Source of the DNA: Monosporascus cannonballus
Taxonomy: Eukaryota > Ascomycota > Sordariomycetes > Xylariales
Assembly (NCBI GenBank): GCA_004154925.1
Contig: QJNS01000309.1
Span: forward strand, 18,427 to 82,426
Direction of reading: 5' to 3'
Length of the DNA: 64,000 nucleotides
The notes under the pieces are model-generated. The model was not told the DNA's origin. It made no database searches and was given only the letters and a program-made list of their open reading frames with translations. Below are positions 1 through 12,100 of the stretch, piece by piece. The position numbers and the translations under genes are program-made. The stretch's first letter is position 1. Each line of letters opens with the position of its first letter.

Positions 1-3000
1 TCTTATATATAAAATTAACTTTTTTTTCGCATTAATAAATAACCTTACGTCCTATAAAACTTAAAGAACTTTATAAACATATTTTATATATACTTTTTTT
101 ATTTCCGAAAAAATAAAAATATCGTTAAAATAATAAACGACGAAAATATCGAAATATTTTCGTAATATATAATTTACTGTCTGTTAAAAAGTTGCTGGTA
201 CATTCGTAAATCCTATTAATATAATTAAATATTTAAACAATCCGTATTTCGTTTTAAAAACTATGTTTTATTCGTATCTTTTTTTAATCCTAATAAGGTT
301 ATATCCATCCCTAAAATTAAATGCTATAAATTATTTAGTTCCCTAAAATCGGTTTTTTATTTCCGTAATTAAAAATAATAATATTTAATCCTTAATAATA
401 ACGTTATTTAATTATCGATAATTAATTACAAATCGTAATTTCCCGTTCTTTTTAAGCATAAAAAATATAAGGTACTTTACTGGTAATTTCGAAAGTCGAA
501 TCCATTCCTTTTATAGCCGATTTTCCAAATATTTTCTAAAAACGCGCAACTCGTTTCCGTTAAAGTTGTAAATAAGGTAAAATTTCGTCGAAGATTCTTC
601 CTTAAGGACTATCTTATAATCTTATTCGCTATATTTTAATAATTTCGTATTAAGTTCCTTTTTAAAAAGCTATTCGTATTTATAATATTACGGTAATATA
701 TTAATTAGATTTTTTAACTTTTAGGGCTATTATTTTAAATCGTTATTTAATTGCCGTAATTTCGTTCTAATAATAATAACAATACGTCGTATTTTTCTTT
801 AATACTTATTTTCTTTTTTATGTTTTATTCCTTTAGGTAATAAGATATTTATCGTATTTTTATACCTATATTCGTTACCATCTTCGATCGAATATTAAAA
901 TCTTAATTTTTTTTCTTTTTATTTATTAATAAAAAATAAAATAAACTTTACCTAGCCAGTTCCGCCGTTAATCAAAATTCCGTACTGGCGTATCTATAGT
1001 AATCCTAAGATTATATCGTAATTCCTAAATAAAATAATATTAAAATTAATTATTTGATATCGTCCTTAAACAAAAATCTCGAAATAATTAATTTCGCATA
1101 TAATTTTTTCGTTATCATAAACGAATTCCTAACCTTCGGTATTCGTTATTATATAAGGTTTTAACTTATATCTTTATAATAATTTAAGCTTATTAACTAT
1201 ATCCGGTACAATAAAATTTCCGCCCAAAGCTCCGTAATCTATTATTATAATATACTAATACGTTCCGATTCGTATATCCAATGTAATAAAGTCGTTAATA
1301 TCTTTTATTATCGCGTTTAAAGCCTTTTTTAAGAATTCCCTTTAACTCCTTTAAATTTTGTTATCTTACGGCTTTTTTATAAATAATCTTTTTTTTAATT
1401 TTTATTCGAATCTATCGAACCTTATTTATATTTTTATATATAACGCGTTAAACCGTTATATCTATCGCTATTGTCGGCATATTATTCCTTTAAACCGTAT
1501 TAATTATTCATAATTCTTTTATAATTTCTTTTCTTATCGAATAAATTGTTTTTTCGTATTTATAATTATATCCCATTATGTATTGTTTTAACTGTCGTTC
1601 TAAAGGTCTCCTATAAACTAACGTATTTCTTTTTAATAGCCTTTTTTTCGTAAAAATCTATAATAAATACCAATTAAAAATGGAAATCCGTAATAACTTT
1701 TTGATAATATTTTTTAACCGTACGCTAAATTAACTTTTTTTCTGTTTAATAATTGTACCATCCATAATAATAAAAAAGGTTTTCCTACGGGTATTACTTT
1801 TTTTCGGGCTAACTCTTTATTTCGGCCAGCTATTAAACATTTTCTGAGGCTATGATTCGAAAATATCAATACCATTATTTATTATTTTTATTATTTTCGG
1901 TATAATTTGGAAAATCAAATCCCTTATAATATATACGCGTAATTCGTACGTAAATATGTTATTTCTATTTTTCGTAATTAAGATATTCTCGTCGTCGACA
2001 ATATATGGCATGCATCCTGCCGTATCGATTAAGGATTCCGGGACAAACTTTTTTTATCCAGTTTTGGTATGCGTATAATTATGCTTATAGCGCTTCTTGC
2101 TATGTTCGTAATGCCTATTAAGCCAGCTTTCTGGCTTTTTGCATTCCTCGTCGAATTTCTTATCGTAATAATCCCTATTGAACTTTTTGTCGTAAGCCTG
2201 ATATATACTTGGCTTAAATCATATTAATAATTTTACTGTCATTTCTTTAATTATTTCTGAATTATCTCTCCGGTATAAGGATTTAATTATTTTGCCGTAA
2301 CTTTTTAAATTTTTTACATTTATAAACCTTATATCCCATTTTACCATAATTAAAGCACTTAATCTGGCTCCAATCTTATTTAAAAGTAACACCAAATTCC
2401 ATAAATCCTAACGCAATTTTATAAAAAATAAGAAATATATTTCGTTTTTTCCCCTGGTTAAATTTATTATAATCCGAATACAAGGCGTATTATCTCTTTT
2501 TCTTTTATTATTTTTTAAATTGTCCATTATTAATCTTAATTATTTTTATAATATACCGATTTAAAGCAATTAATTATTTAATCCGAATAATCTTATCTTT
2601 TACATTATCTTTTAATCTCTTATAAAATATATCGATAAAAATATCGGCCTCGTTATTTCCCCATCCTACCTTAACCGTAAAGCTTTTAAAGGTTACGGCA
2701 TATTTAAATATAAATTCTTTTTGTTTAAATTACAGAAATTATTAGGCCGCAAATCGTTTTTTATCCGGATTATTAAAATTATTACATATTTTATTTTCGA
2801 AATTAATGTAATATAAAAAATTTTTATTAATAAAATCCTTTTTATTTAATTCTTCTATTTCCAGAAAATTTTTTATAATAAATTTAAATTAATTAACAGC
2901 ATTTTCCGTTAAGCATACTTTTACTGCTAGGACTATATCCGCTAAATTATTAAGGTCTAAAAAGCGAAAGTAAATTCGTGCTTAAGTTAAAAAAAATCTG

Positions 3001-3400
3001 AAAATTACCTTTTCCATTATAAGATTTCGGCTTTTTAGGCTTTATACGGGCAAAAAAGGATCGGGCAGGCGTAACCTTAAGTTATCGGATTTCTTTTTCC
3101 AGCTCCCGAATTCGAGCCTAAAATTATTAAATAAAGGTTTCCTAAATACTAATCAACATCTTAACAATATTAAATATTGCTCAAAATTTAACGGTATTAC
3201 TAAACAAAAACTTGTAACGTATAACGAGCTATAAGGTTTAACCAATTATTAAACCTTAAGTCGACGGGTTTATGTTAGCAGAAATATCGTAAAAATCTAA
3301 GCAATAAATATAATAACGTATTACGTCTCGTAATACCAAAAGTACCTTAGGTAACAATATTATATTATTAGCACTTGGTATTAATAAGTATTACAAGTTA
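1..3400 (-). mobile_element. RIP-degraded Ty3/gypsy LTR retrotransposon, truncated by the window edge
   Basis: The stretch is strongly AT-rich, dominated by TA dinucleotides, and has no open frame of note, as expected after C-to-T RIP mutation on both strands. Conceptual translation of the minus strand still shows polyprotein remnants. At about 1130-1290 there is an aspartic-protease segment with a D-Y-G-A motif, consistent with D-C-G-A after one C-to-T change, followed by a GGNFIVPDIVNKLKL-like stretch. At about 240-520 there is a reverse-transcriptase segment with the LKKNGKLRFV and INYR core and several in-frame TAA codons where Gln is expected. The order protease then RT on the minus strand fits a Ty3/gypsy pol, with gag towards 3.3 kb. 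RNase H and integrase would lie beyond base 1. The element is certainly dead. The exact right boundary is uncertain; 3400 is where base composition returns to normal. Confidence 0.82.
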
Positions 3401-3453
3401 AAGCTATTTAAATTATGGAATCAATAAGCATATATATCCTTCTCCTTTAGCTA

Positions 3454-3549
3454 GATCACCACCAGTAGGCTGGTGATCCGGATCACTGGCTTACCACCAG
3501 TAAGTTGGTGATCCAGCTCACTGGCTCACCACCAGTAAGTTGGTGATCC
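3454..3549. repeat. Tandem palindromic repeat, three units, next to the retroelement
   Basis: Three consecutive units end in the same GGTGATCC block: 3454-3479, 3481-3514 and 3515-3549. Each carries ACCACCAGTA followed by a half-complementary TTGGTGATCC or CTGGTGATCC arm, so each unit can fold on itself. Units 2 and 3 are almost identical over about 34 bp, and unit 1 is shorter. The repeat lies exactly where the RIP-mutated AT-rich DNA ends. It may be part of the element's long terminal repeat or a separate satellite that escaped RIP. The second LTR is not in the window, so this cannot be settled here. Confidence 0.75.
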
Positions 3550-3570
3550 ATCACGTGACCTGATCCACAT

Positions 3571-4285
3571 AGTTTTCTTGGCCTTCTCCGTTGCGACCGT
3601 TCCTGGAGGCCGTGGCTTGTCAGGTCGTAACAAGGAAGGCATTCCAAGTACTATCTCAGAGGCGTGCGCAAAAAGAACATCTGATGATGGCCACCCCCTC
3701 CCACGAAACGGCCATTAATCAGATGCTGATATGCCTGGGTCCTATAGGATCTCATATGTTTGCCTTGTGGGTATGGGGTAGACGACCTGCCATTTCTCCG
3801 TGGTGGTCAATGTGATACTACATTCCTGTGAGGCCTAGGCTACGGAGTATTCACGGACGACGGGTTTTCTATAACGGTTTTCATGCCTTAGCTGTAATAC
3901 GCAAAGGAGAACATGTTGTCCATGACTCCTGACAACCGACGTTTGTGAACGTCTATACTTGGGAGCTTACAACATCCACCATGCTAACACGAACCCTCAA
4001 AAGCCACAAGCGGCTTCATTAAACGTATATGAGTACCCTGTCCATGTTATTACGTCTATCCGGCCCTTCTATTGCAGTGCTACCTCCCCATGTATTGTCT
4101 ATAATATAATTATGAAATCTCTAATTGGTATCAAGCGTGCCATTTTGATAGGACGATTCCATCTATCCCGACATAACACCATACTTAAATATCTGAAGAT
4201 AAGGCTTTGCGAAGATCAAGCGACAATTATCTATAGATAGGGAGAGAACCTTCTCGAAAACGGCGTGAGGTCACTGTCTACTTAC
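3571..4285. other. Intergenic, no recognisable gene
   Basis: Composition here is ordinary, unlike the AT-rich element to the left. Two short open frames (3591-3815 and 3959-4240, plus strand) translate to sequences without any family resemblance, and I treat them as chance. No RNA gene was seen. Confidence 0.5.
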
Positions 4286-4463
4286 ATCTCCACTTCTCGT
4301 CCGCCCGGATGTTCAGCGTCTGCAGGTATTGGTTGCCCGAGCTGAACGGACAGTACTGGCAGTCGGCGGCGGCGTCGGGGTTAAGCAGGTAGCCACCAGC
4401 GGAGCGGGCGAAGGCGCCCGCGTAGTCGCCGCACGTCTGGCCGAGGGGCGCGTCGAAGCGGGC
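4286..4463 (-). pseudogene. Fragment of a PDR/CDR-type ABC multidrug transporter (C-terminal part)
   Basis: The minus strand encodes a run matching the extracellular loop before the last membrane helix of fungal pleiotropic-drug-resistance transporters: RFDAPLGQTCGDY, then GGYLLNPDAAADCQYCPF, then a YLQ...KWR ending. The paired cysteines and the NPDA..DC.YC pattern are characteristic of this family. After KWR there is a good GTAAGT donor at 4285, as in intact genes, but no continuing exon was found. Upstream the homology stops abruptly at about 4463, where the opposite strand begins to encode a dehydrogenase. Only about 59 of the family's roughly 1,500 codons are present, so this is a rearranged fragment and not a gene. 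Confidence 0.72.
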
Positions 4464-5434
4464 CGTCACTGGCTGCTCGTCGGGAATCGGACAAGCCCTG
4501 GCCCAGCTCATTGTGGAGACGCCGAACCGCCTTGTGGCAACCGCCCGGAAACTAGACTCTTTGTCGAGTATTCCGACCAGCGCCCGTGCTGTCAAGCTGG
4601 AGCTGGACGTCACCACCATCACCTCCATTGAGACCGCCCTCCGTGCCACGCTGGAGACTTTTGGCCGCGTCGACGTCGTCGTCAATAATGCCGGCTACAC
4701 GCTAGTCGGCAACACTGAGGGCGCCACGGAGGAAGAGGCTCGTGCCCTAATGGATACCAACTTCTGGGGCACGGTAGACGTGACCAAGAGGGCCCTAGGA
4801 ATCATGCAGGATGAGAATCCCAAAAGCGGCGGCCAGAAGGGTGGTGTAGTTCTGAACATGAGTTCTATGGGCGTTGGATGGGCTTCCCGGGCAGCTCCTT
4901 TTATCACGCCAGTAAGTTCGCGATGGAAGGGTTCACGGAAGCCGTTGCAAAGGAGCTGCCGACTGCTTGGAATAGTAAGTCTTTTCCAACCACGCCCTTT
5001 TGTGTTGTTGCACTTTCAAGGCAGTGAACGTATAAGTGAACGCCCTACTAATGCGCGCAATTCATCTAGTCCATCTATGCAACATCGAACCCGGCGGCGT
5101 GCAGACTAACTACGCAACAACGTCTCTGGAGCACATGGCCAAGCAACACCCAGCCTACACTGACCCAAGCTATCCCACGAATGCCTTGGTGGCCTACATG
5201 CAAAGTGAGCAAAACCGCAGCACGTGGGCAGAGCCAAGCGCCGTGGCTGCGGCCATATACCAGGCTGTGAGCCGCGGGAAGCGAATACCGATCCGGGTTC
5301 CCTTGGGACATGACTCCTGGGGTATGATTGCGAAGGATCTTGAGGACATCAAGAGAAATCTTGATGAGTTGAAAGAGATAAGCGTGGGTGTGGGCGACCC
5401 GAAGCAGCTGGAGTCCATTAACTTTCTGAAATAG
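4462..5434 (+). pseudogene. Short-chain dehydrogenase/reductase, 5'-truncated and frameshifted
   Basis: This is the remnant of a classical SDR, a NAD(P)-dependent oxidoreductase with a Rossmann fold. It begins inside the cofactor loop with V-T-G-C-S-S-G-I-G (from 4465) and has no initiator Met in frame. It continues with ATARK, then LDVT, then VVVNNAGYTLVGN (the NNAG motif) and LNMSSMG with the catalytic Ser. Near 4878 the frame must shift by one base to recover FPGSSFYHASKFAMEGF, which carries the YxxxK catalytic pair, and AVAKELPTAWN. An intron with GTAAGT at 4975 and an acceptor near 5063 then leads to the IEPGGVQTNY exon, ending at a TAG at 5434. The missing first strand plus the frameshift make it non-functional as it stands. 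A sequencing error could explain the frameshift but not the truncation. Confidence 0.8.
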
Positions 5435-8400
5435 ACGTGGTTCCTGTTTCGTGTCATCTAAATCATGTGCATAGGAAGAACTCTGAGATCACTACCAAAG
5501 CTTTCTCTATGTGTAAATGGAAAGGGATGGTTATACTTTATCAGGAAAAGAAATTGCTATTCTGCAACTAACGTCTACTATATATTCAACGCCGTCATAG
5601 ACGAGCTAGGTATGGGTATGAAACTAGACAAAGAGAGTGTGAAAGCCTGTAAATAAGTATTATATATATATTGAATACTTGCGTTTTTATGCACCAACAG
5701 ACCGGTCTAGCACTGCATAACTCTATATTCATAGCGGTGTGGGTCTTTGGGTTACCCCTATTCCAGCCCCTATTCTCGCCCCGACCCTTACAAGAAACCG
5801 CAGCTCATATAACAAAAATGGTTAGCATTTCGGGCGGATGAATAGTACTCAAGTGCAAAGACTTTACTGGTAGAATTCCGCCATGAGTGAGATTCCGTCC
5901 GTTTTTTTTTTTTTAGCTTTGGTTGCGATAGATCCTGTTTATTCTGTGTAAACATTTGCTCCGTCTTGTTACCACTAGCACCTGGGATCCTCAGGGCAGG
6001 ATGGATGATCAACTCGGGGGGTATGTACTGGGATATTGTGGGGCGGACGAACGAAGAGTTACTGCTAACAGCCCCTCTCCGGGCACCCAAAGCCAAAATC
6101 CCCCCCCAGGCGACTATCTTCAGTCTCCGGCCGGGCGACTACGGCTAGACTACTCACACATCCATCATAAGATGGTGAGTAAGGCATTCGGCAAAGTCTC
6201 ACGCTGCTGCTAAGGCAACGATTGCTCGGTGGGTGGCCGAGCATAACACTCATATCGTGTCCAGAATTAGGATTAACAATAGCTTAGATAGGGGCGGTTA
6301 GGTATTACAACTGAAATCAAAGAGCCAAGTCGTTATAGACCGCTATGAACTAAGGATAGAGCATATCTCTCGCCATCGTCCTACCTACCCATTAAGAAGA
6401 TTAACTATAGGCGAAGTGCGAGCCAAGGTAGAAGGCCAAGCTTCGCATAACCATCAGCGTCCTGGCATCTGTTCCTCCCCCCCCCCTCCTCCCCCCGAGC
6501 CAGTTCTAACCGTATCATTTACGAGTTTTTCCAGTATGCATGGCCACTCTCGGTTTTGGGATACTTACCAATTCGAGTTAACTACGTATCCAATATCCCC
6601 TGTAATGGCCCTGATAGAGCCCAGCGTTTTCGGCCCCGAATAATGTACCCAGTAGTCACCTTTAGCCGTTAGTCTAGAATTCAGAACTATTCTCTAGAGC
6701 GGTTGAGAGACAGCCGTTCGATGGTCTGAGAAACTTGTTTGTCGTATTTAAACATCTCTTAGTCCCATCGGTGGCGAGTTGCCAGCGTGTCTGTAGGTTT
6801 GGTTGAACTTGCCCCTTACCTCGGCGCCAAGTTAACATTGCCTCGAGGCGAGAATAATTCCGATCTGACTAATAGTCCTTGCGCGCGACTCATAAAGTAT
6901 TGTTGAGCTCGAAGGGAGACCGACCGACGTTCTCCGATCGGCCCTTGCTGCAGTAGCCCGATCCCCTGGAGGTTGGGCCGAGTGCATCTATCTTGCGCAA
7001 AGGCGTAAAGATGCCATGGACAAAGGATACCAGGCGGGTGGGATGAATTACCGAGTGTTGCCGGATAGTTATGCGCTATGTACGTCTCGAGGGGGAATAG
7101 AGTAACTAAGAAGTCCAACGATGTCTCCGAGCGAACCCTACTCGTGCTACGTTGCCCTCATGTCGAGTCAGAGCGACTCTGTTTCGCGGATCAATCGTTG
7201 CCCACCGTTAAGTAAAACCAAAGATACCTGATTGGCAACCGGACCCGTCTTTTCAACTTCTATTGTTAGTGCCATCTTATAATACTCCGCCAGAGGATTA
7301 CGCCTCGGTGTCGGGTTGGCCGACTGGTGTCTTGGGCCGGTAGACTTGGGCGCTCTGTCGGACGGTTTATGATCTGAATTCATATCTATGTGTGGAGTTG
7401 GCTACTACAACAATAAATTCTGTGCCGTAATGAATTCACTCTGGGAACACCCCGGCTATTGTACCGATATAAACGAGTTCCCTCGCCATGGCGATATTTG
7501 TTATTTCTTTGCTTATTAACGCGTACAATCATTTTATCGAAGAAGGAATTTCGCTAATCGGGCACCTTGAACACCAAAAATGGGCTGCTAACTCCGGGAG
7601 GAGGGGGGGTTAGATGTTGTGTTGAAGGGGTTGACATGGGTTGCATAGGCGAGGTCTCGGTACGTATCTCCTCAGCATAACGAACTCTCGCCGCAATGAA
7701 TGTGGGGTGGTACTCTTTTGCGATTCGTCATGGTGAGATTTTACGGTATGTACTCATAGCCAGCTGGCCGGAGTGCTGCTAGGTAAGCGAACCCCTTAGA
7801 ACCAATAGCGCGCTTGGGGGCCGAATTGCACCAAATCTACTGGCAAAACTCCTTCCCAACAATCACACGAGATGGATGGCGTAAGAGATATGATGAGGAG
7901 GTAGACGTTCCATTCAATATTGGTATCCTAGACATCCGAGCGTATATATATATATATATATCTCCACTTTCCGACGTCCACCTCCCTTATGGACAACGCT
8001 GGATGGAAATCTTGAGCGTCTGCTTGTCCCTTCCCCTTGGGTGAATCGTTGCTGGTATATCTGGAAAGCTCCATGGTAATTTCGCAGCCATTTTCCTTGA
8101 AAAGATATCGGACATCGTCACCTGCCAAAATGCACCTTATTCTCCAAAGACGCCGGGGAACCCGGCCAAAACGAAAGAGCACTGGTAAATACGCCCTAGA
8201 CTCTGCCCTGACACGTCCTTTGCTTCAACAGTAGCTCAACCGTCCTCCGTCCCCATTTTCCGTGTGGTATCATTATTTTCATTTGCCCTTGTTTCCAACC
8301 GCGTAAACCAAACCATTACATTAAGAGACTAGATCTTGTGTGCGTGCGTGCCTGTGTGTGTGTTGCGTGTGTCGATCCGCAAGTCGTATTCGGTGAAGGA

Positions 8401-8594
8401 ATCGCTTGCCGAGTATAAACGCCGCAATTCCGCTGTTGCAAATATAAAATCGAGTACAACAAAGAAAACTATTGATACAAGAACCTAATAGGATCGAAGC
8501 GGCCATTGCTGCCGACCGACTAGAATAACGCTGCAAGCCAAAGCAAGTTACGATAAGAACCGACATCTGAGTTGTCATCAATGGTGGGTGCAGC
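5435..8594. other. Gene-poor intergenic stretch with a TA microsatellite
   Basis: No open frame here resembles a known family, and none shows coding-like composition. There is a C-rich low-complexity run at about 6473-6497 and a perfect (TA)n microsatellite at 7943-7961. A G/T-rich run at about 8338-8375 lies shortly downstream of the homeobox gene stop. Apart from these I see nothing specific. The part from about 5.9 to 7.9 kb looks like unstructured sequence of near-even base composition. Confidence 0.5.
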
Positions 8595-10528
8595 TTATCG
8601 ATCATGGTGATCCGGGAAGTTTCCGGGAGTTATGTTCTGGGTGAACTGAATCTGTTTAGATCTGGGGTGGCCCGGAGATGAACTTGACGACATTACCGAC
8701 TCGTTCGTCTCCCAGTCAAACTCAGTATTAGCTGGGCCATGATTGGCCAGCCTTCTGTGTCGGTGTATTCCGCTCATCATAGGGGGGTAAAGTGGTGTGG
8801 TCGGAAGGCTGCCATCGCTCTGGTCGAGGTATTCGCGCATAGGAAGCTCGGTTGGGTAAAAAGGCACAAACGTCTGCTGATAGTTGACGCAGGGGCCATA
8901 GGTGCTGCCCAAGAAGTTGAAACTTGCAGAAGGGCTTAGCGGCGGCGTACTAGGGTCGAGATCGACGTTCAGCCCGGCCATGAAATTTTGTTGCATAGCA
9001 GCTGCGCTGAGAACTAACGCATCATCATCGGAGCAGCTCGAATGGACAGTTGGCTCTGAGACTGGGTGCTCCGGAACCGCAGGTGTGTTTGGTGTCGGAG
9101 GTGCCGCGAACGGTGTTGTCATGGACCCGCTAGGAGAGCAGGCCACCGCTTGTAAATGAAGCAGTGCTTCCGGCGACTTACTAAAGTATAGGGGGGATTG
9201 CGGGCCTGCGTTCGACTTCTGAATTCGACCAGCACCATTCCCGTTGGTCGAGACAATTCGGCGTATATTGGCCGGTTGGCAAGAATCCATGCGTCTCGAA
9301 CCATCCATCGCAGTCTTGGATCCATTTCCTAAATTGGATGGGCGACTCTTCAGCGAGGGTACTTGTAAAGCAGCCGGACGAGAAGTTTTTCGACGGGAGG
9401 CGATGTTCGCCGGAGGTGGTGGTGACTTGAAGCTATCACTGGGACTGGGCGTGTTTTGAAGATGTCCGCTATTGTCGGACCCCCTCAGGCTTTCCTGAGC
9501 ACTGTTGTTCATGCCCAAGCTCTCCATATCGTTCACTCCAGAAGTGTCCTGTTCGATGAAAGAAGCGGTCCGGGGATTAGAGAAGCGAGGTTCGACCAAG
9601 TTGTGGTACTGGCAGGTTGTCATTTCCTTCTCCTTTGAGTTGAACCCTGGAAAATGAGATGCAAGCTGGTCGTCAGGATCCAAATTCTGGTTTAAGGCAG
9701 AGAATGAGGACGCAAGGTCGTCCGAGGATTCTTGGTTCGCGAAACCCTGCTGGGCTTGGCGGGTGAAGCTTCTCATCCCAGAAGATGCAAACTCGACCGG
9801 TAATGGGGGCTGCAAGGTATCTGAGGAGTCGTCCTGCTGAGGCTCCGGGCACCGAAGAACGGGGGACTCTGAGTCGGCGAGACTGACGCTTCCATCTTTC
9901 CTGTGGGCTCGTTTAGACGCCGTGCTGGGAGTCTGAGAGCCTGAGCTGGCGTCCGGGAACAGAGCCGAGGAAGGTTGCATGCGGTGATGACCGTTATCAC
10001 CAAAAGGCTCGGTCGAGTCGCTTAGAGAGCATTCCTGCGGGGAAGCTGATTCTGAACGGCCCAGTTCGGCCGCTCTTCGAGCTTCATATGCCTCTTGTTT
10101 CTTCTCCTGCTTCGCCTTAGCCCGGCGGTTTTGGAACCAATTCTGAAGATGGAAGTCAGCAATAACCCACTACGAGGAGAGTTTGGAAGAAATACGTTTA
10201 TTCTTGCGCGCTCTAACCTAAGGCTGTCGGCCAACTGAGCCTTCACCGAGCTAGAAGGCTTTGGATTCTCCTGAAACACCTTTTCCAGCTTGTCGACTTC
10301 ATCTTTGGTCAACCGGGGTTTCGACTCCGTCTTGCCATCGGTTAACGAAGCATGTTCGGCCATCATATGGCTACGTGATTGTTGATATGGGTACATGTAC
10401 TGAAGACCCGGAAACCCAGAATGAATTCGGTATTGGCTTTCCGTATATGGAATGGAGCCTCCTTGCCCAGGCGGGAAGCCGTACACGGGGGACAAGTTCA
10501 TCTGCTGACCACAGAATTGCATATCCAT
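8595..10528 (-). CDS. Homeobox transcription factor
   Basis: Two exons (10528-10196 and 10142-8595) give 626 residues. The first ATG gives MDMQFCGQQMN. A homeodomain spans about residues 64-120: it starts KPRLTKDEVDKLEKVF, and the third helix is built across the intron as RIN|NWFQNRRAKAK, with the invariant W-F-x-N-R. The 53-nt intron (GTATTT donor, GCTGAC branch site, CTTCAG acceptor) is placed there because only this join restores helix 3. The rest (about 500 residues) is low-complexity, rich in Ser, Pro, Gln and Asn, and resembles the activation or regulatory tail of fungal homeobox factors with an N-terminal homeodomain. The protein should be a nuclear, sequence-specific DNA-binding regulator, perhaps of development or conidiation as in related fungi (inference). 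The target genes cannot be read from the sequence. It is the only intact gene in the left 21 kb. Confidence 0.88.
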
Positions 10529-12100
10529 GATCGCTACAAGCGGAGAGCGGGGGCCGTGATCGAGTGTATAAGTAATTTATGAGATGACAAGTCTGATGCG
10601 GCACTTTCAAGTAGACTGAAAGTCGCAATTTGAGTAGTGGCCCGTCCAGAGTGGGCGTACTAATTCCGGTGCTGGAGGATCGTGGTATATATATAGACTG
10701 ACTTATATCGGTCCGGCAAGAGTTAAGCTTTTTTCGTTAAGGAATGACTGGAAGCTAGATGGTTATAATGGCCGAATACGACAGATCCTGATAATGGGCG
10801 TGATGTGAAGGTGCAAAGAACACCATCAACACCGGCAGCGTTCGAGGGGACGTGGGTATAAGAGCAAGTGAAAGGGCTCAAGGAGATGCAGATATGTCCG
10901 ACTCCAGGTGAGACAGAGCTCACTCGAACTCCTCAAGAAGATATCGGCGAGACAGAGACAGAGAGTCAAGATGGGTCAGGAAAACAATCAAGGAGTCGCA
11001 TAGGGGCGGAAAGGGAGGGGAGGGGCGTGTAGATGTAGTCTGTGGGTCTTTGGCAGCACAGCACCCACGGCCCGTATGTCTTCTTTGCCCGGGGAGTAAG
11101 AAGTACAAGAGTACTTCGGCAGTACTACGAAGAGAAGGAGATTGCTTGGAGGAGGTGAAGGGCTGGACCAAGATGGACGACTGGGGATGGACGGGATGGC
11201 ACTGTATGAGGAGGGTACCCTAATGTACTCCTATGTCAACCAACCAGCATTCACCTCTCTTTCCCTGCCTAGGGGTGGACGGGAAAAGAGAGGGAGCTGC
11301 AGACGCACCCTTGGGTCTTTGATTACGAGCAGGGGAGCGTCGCTCAAGCGCTGACTTGGCTTCTGGCAGCCGCCTAAGGGACGTGGCGGTGGCCGCCCTG
11401 AGCAACACATGGTTAGTTTCTGTGTCCGGGTGCCGGGTGCACGTTCAGCCAGAGTGGACCCCACAGGGCATCAGACACATCCCCCCATCCCATCACACAT
11501 TGTTCTCATGTACATACGGACCCCAGGAGCGGACAGGACATAGCGTGCGTAGATACTACAATACAGAGTCTTGTTGATGCTGTGAACAAAAGCTCATCGA
11601 CCATTCGCGGACAGGGTTTCTCAGCGCCATCCTCCTAATTGGCTCACAGGGCGTCCATTGTCAGCGCCCGGAACGGGTACCGAGGAAGATTCCCTTCTTG
11701 GCGGGGTGGATCGAGCTAAAACCCAGCAGCGGCCCACCCCTGCTTCAGGCCATGCTGGGTCATCATGAGAAGGGCCACAGGTTGCTGAAGACTCGAGAGG
11801 GAGGCCGTCATATGTTTTACGATGGGGGAAGTAGGGTTTGGTAAAGTGAACAATTCCCAAAAGGTACTTACCTGAATGGATGGGAAGTGGGGGAGGATAT
11901 GTTGCTTAGTTACGCAAGGAGCCAAAGCAATTCGCACATAGGCACGGTAGATCAATGTAAGGCGCGATTGAAGAGAGTATGGAGAAGCCACCAAAGAAAG
12001 GAGAATGCCATGTCCTAGTACCTTGAGGTGGAACGATTGGAAGAAGGTTGATGAGAAGGGGTTAAGACAATTCATTATGCAATAACCACAACTTGCACAT
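10529..12100. other. Upstream region of the homeobox gene
   Basis: This is the presumed promoter and 5' leader of the minus-strand homeobox gene. Purine-rich and pyrimidine-rich tracts are frequent (for example about 10920-11060 and 11260-11300), as in promoters and long leaders of fungal regulators. Short open frames on both strands (for example 11716-12075 minus) have no family resemblance. Upstream ORFs in a long leader are possible but cannot be shown without a transcript. Confidence 0.45.
10686..10695 (-). promoter_or_regulatory. Possible TATA box of the homeobox gene
   Basis: A run of alternating TA (10 bp) lies about 158 bp upstream of the homeobox start codon on the minus strand. Distance and sequence fit a TATA element with a moderate 5' leader. 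Such runs also occur by chance, so this is a weak call. Confidence 0.3.

Noticed and set aside
4513..5434. Two separate intact SDR genes
   Set aside because: Both frames are parts of one dehydrogenase joined by a frameshift and an intron. Neither alone has a complete Rossmann fold.
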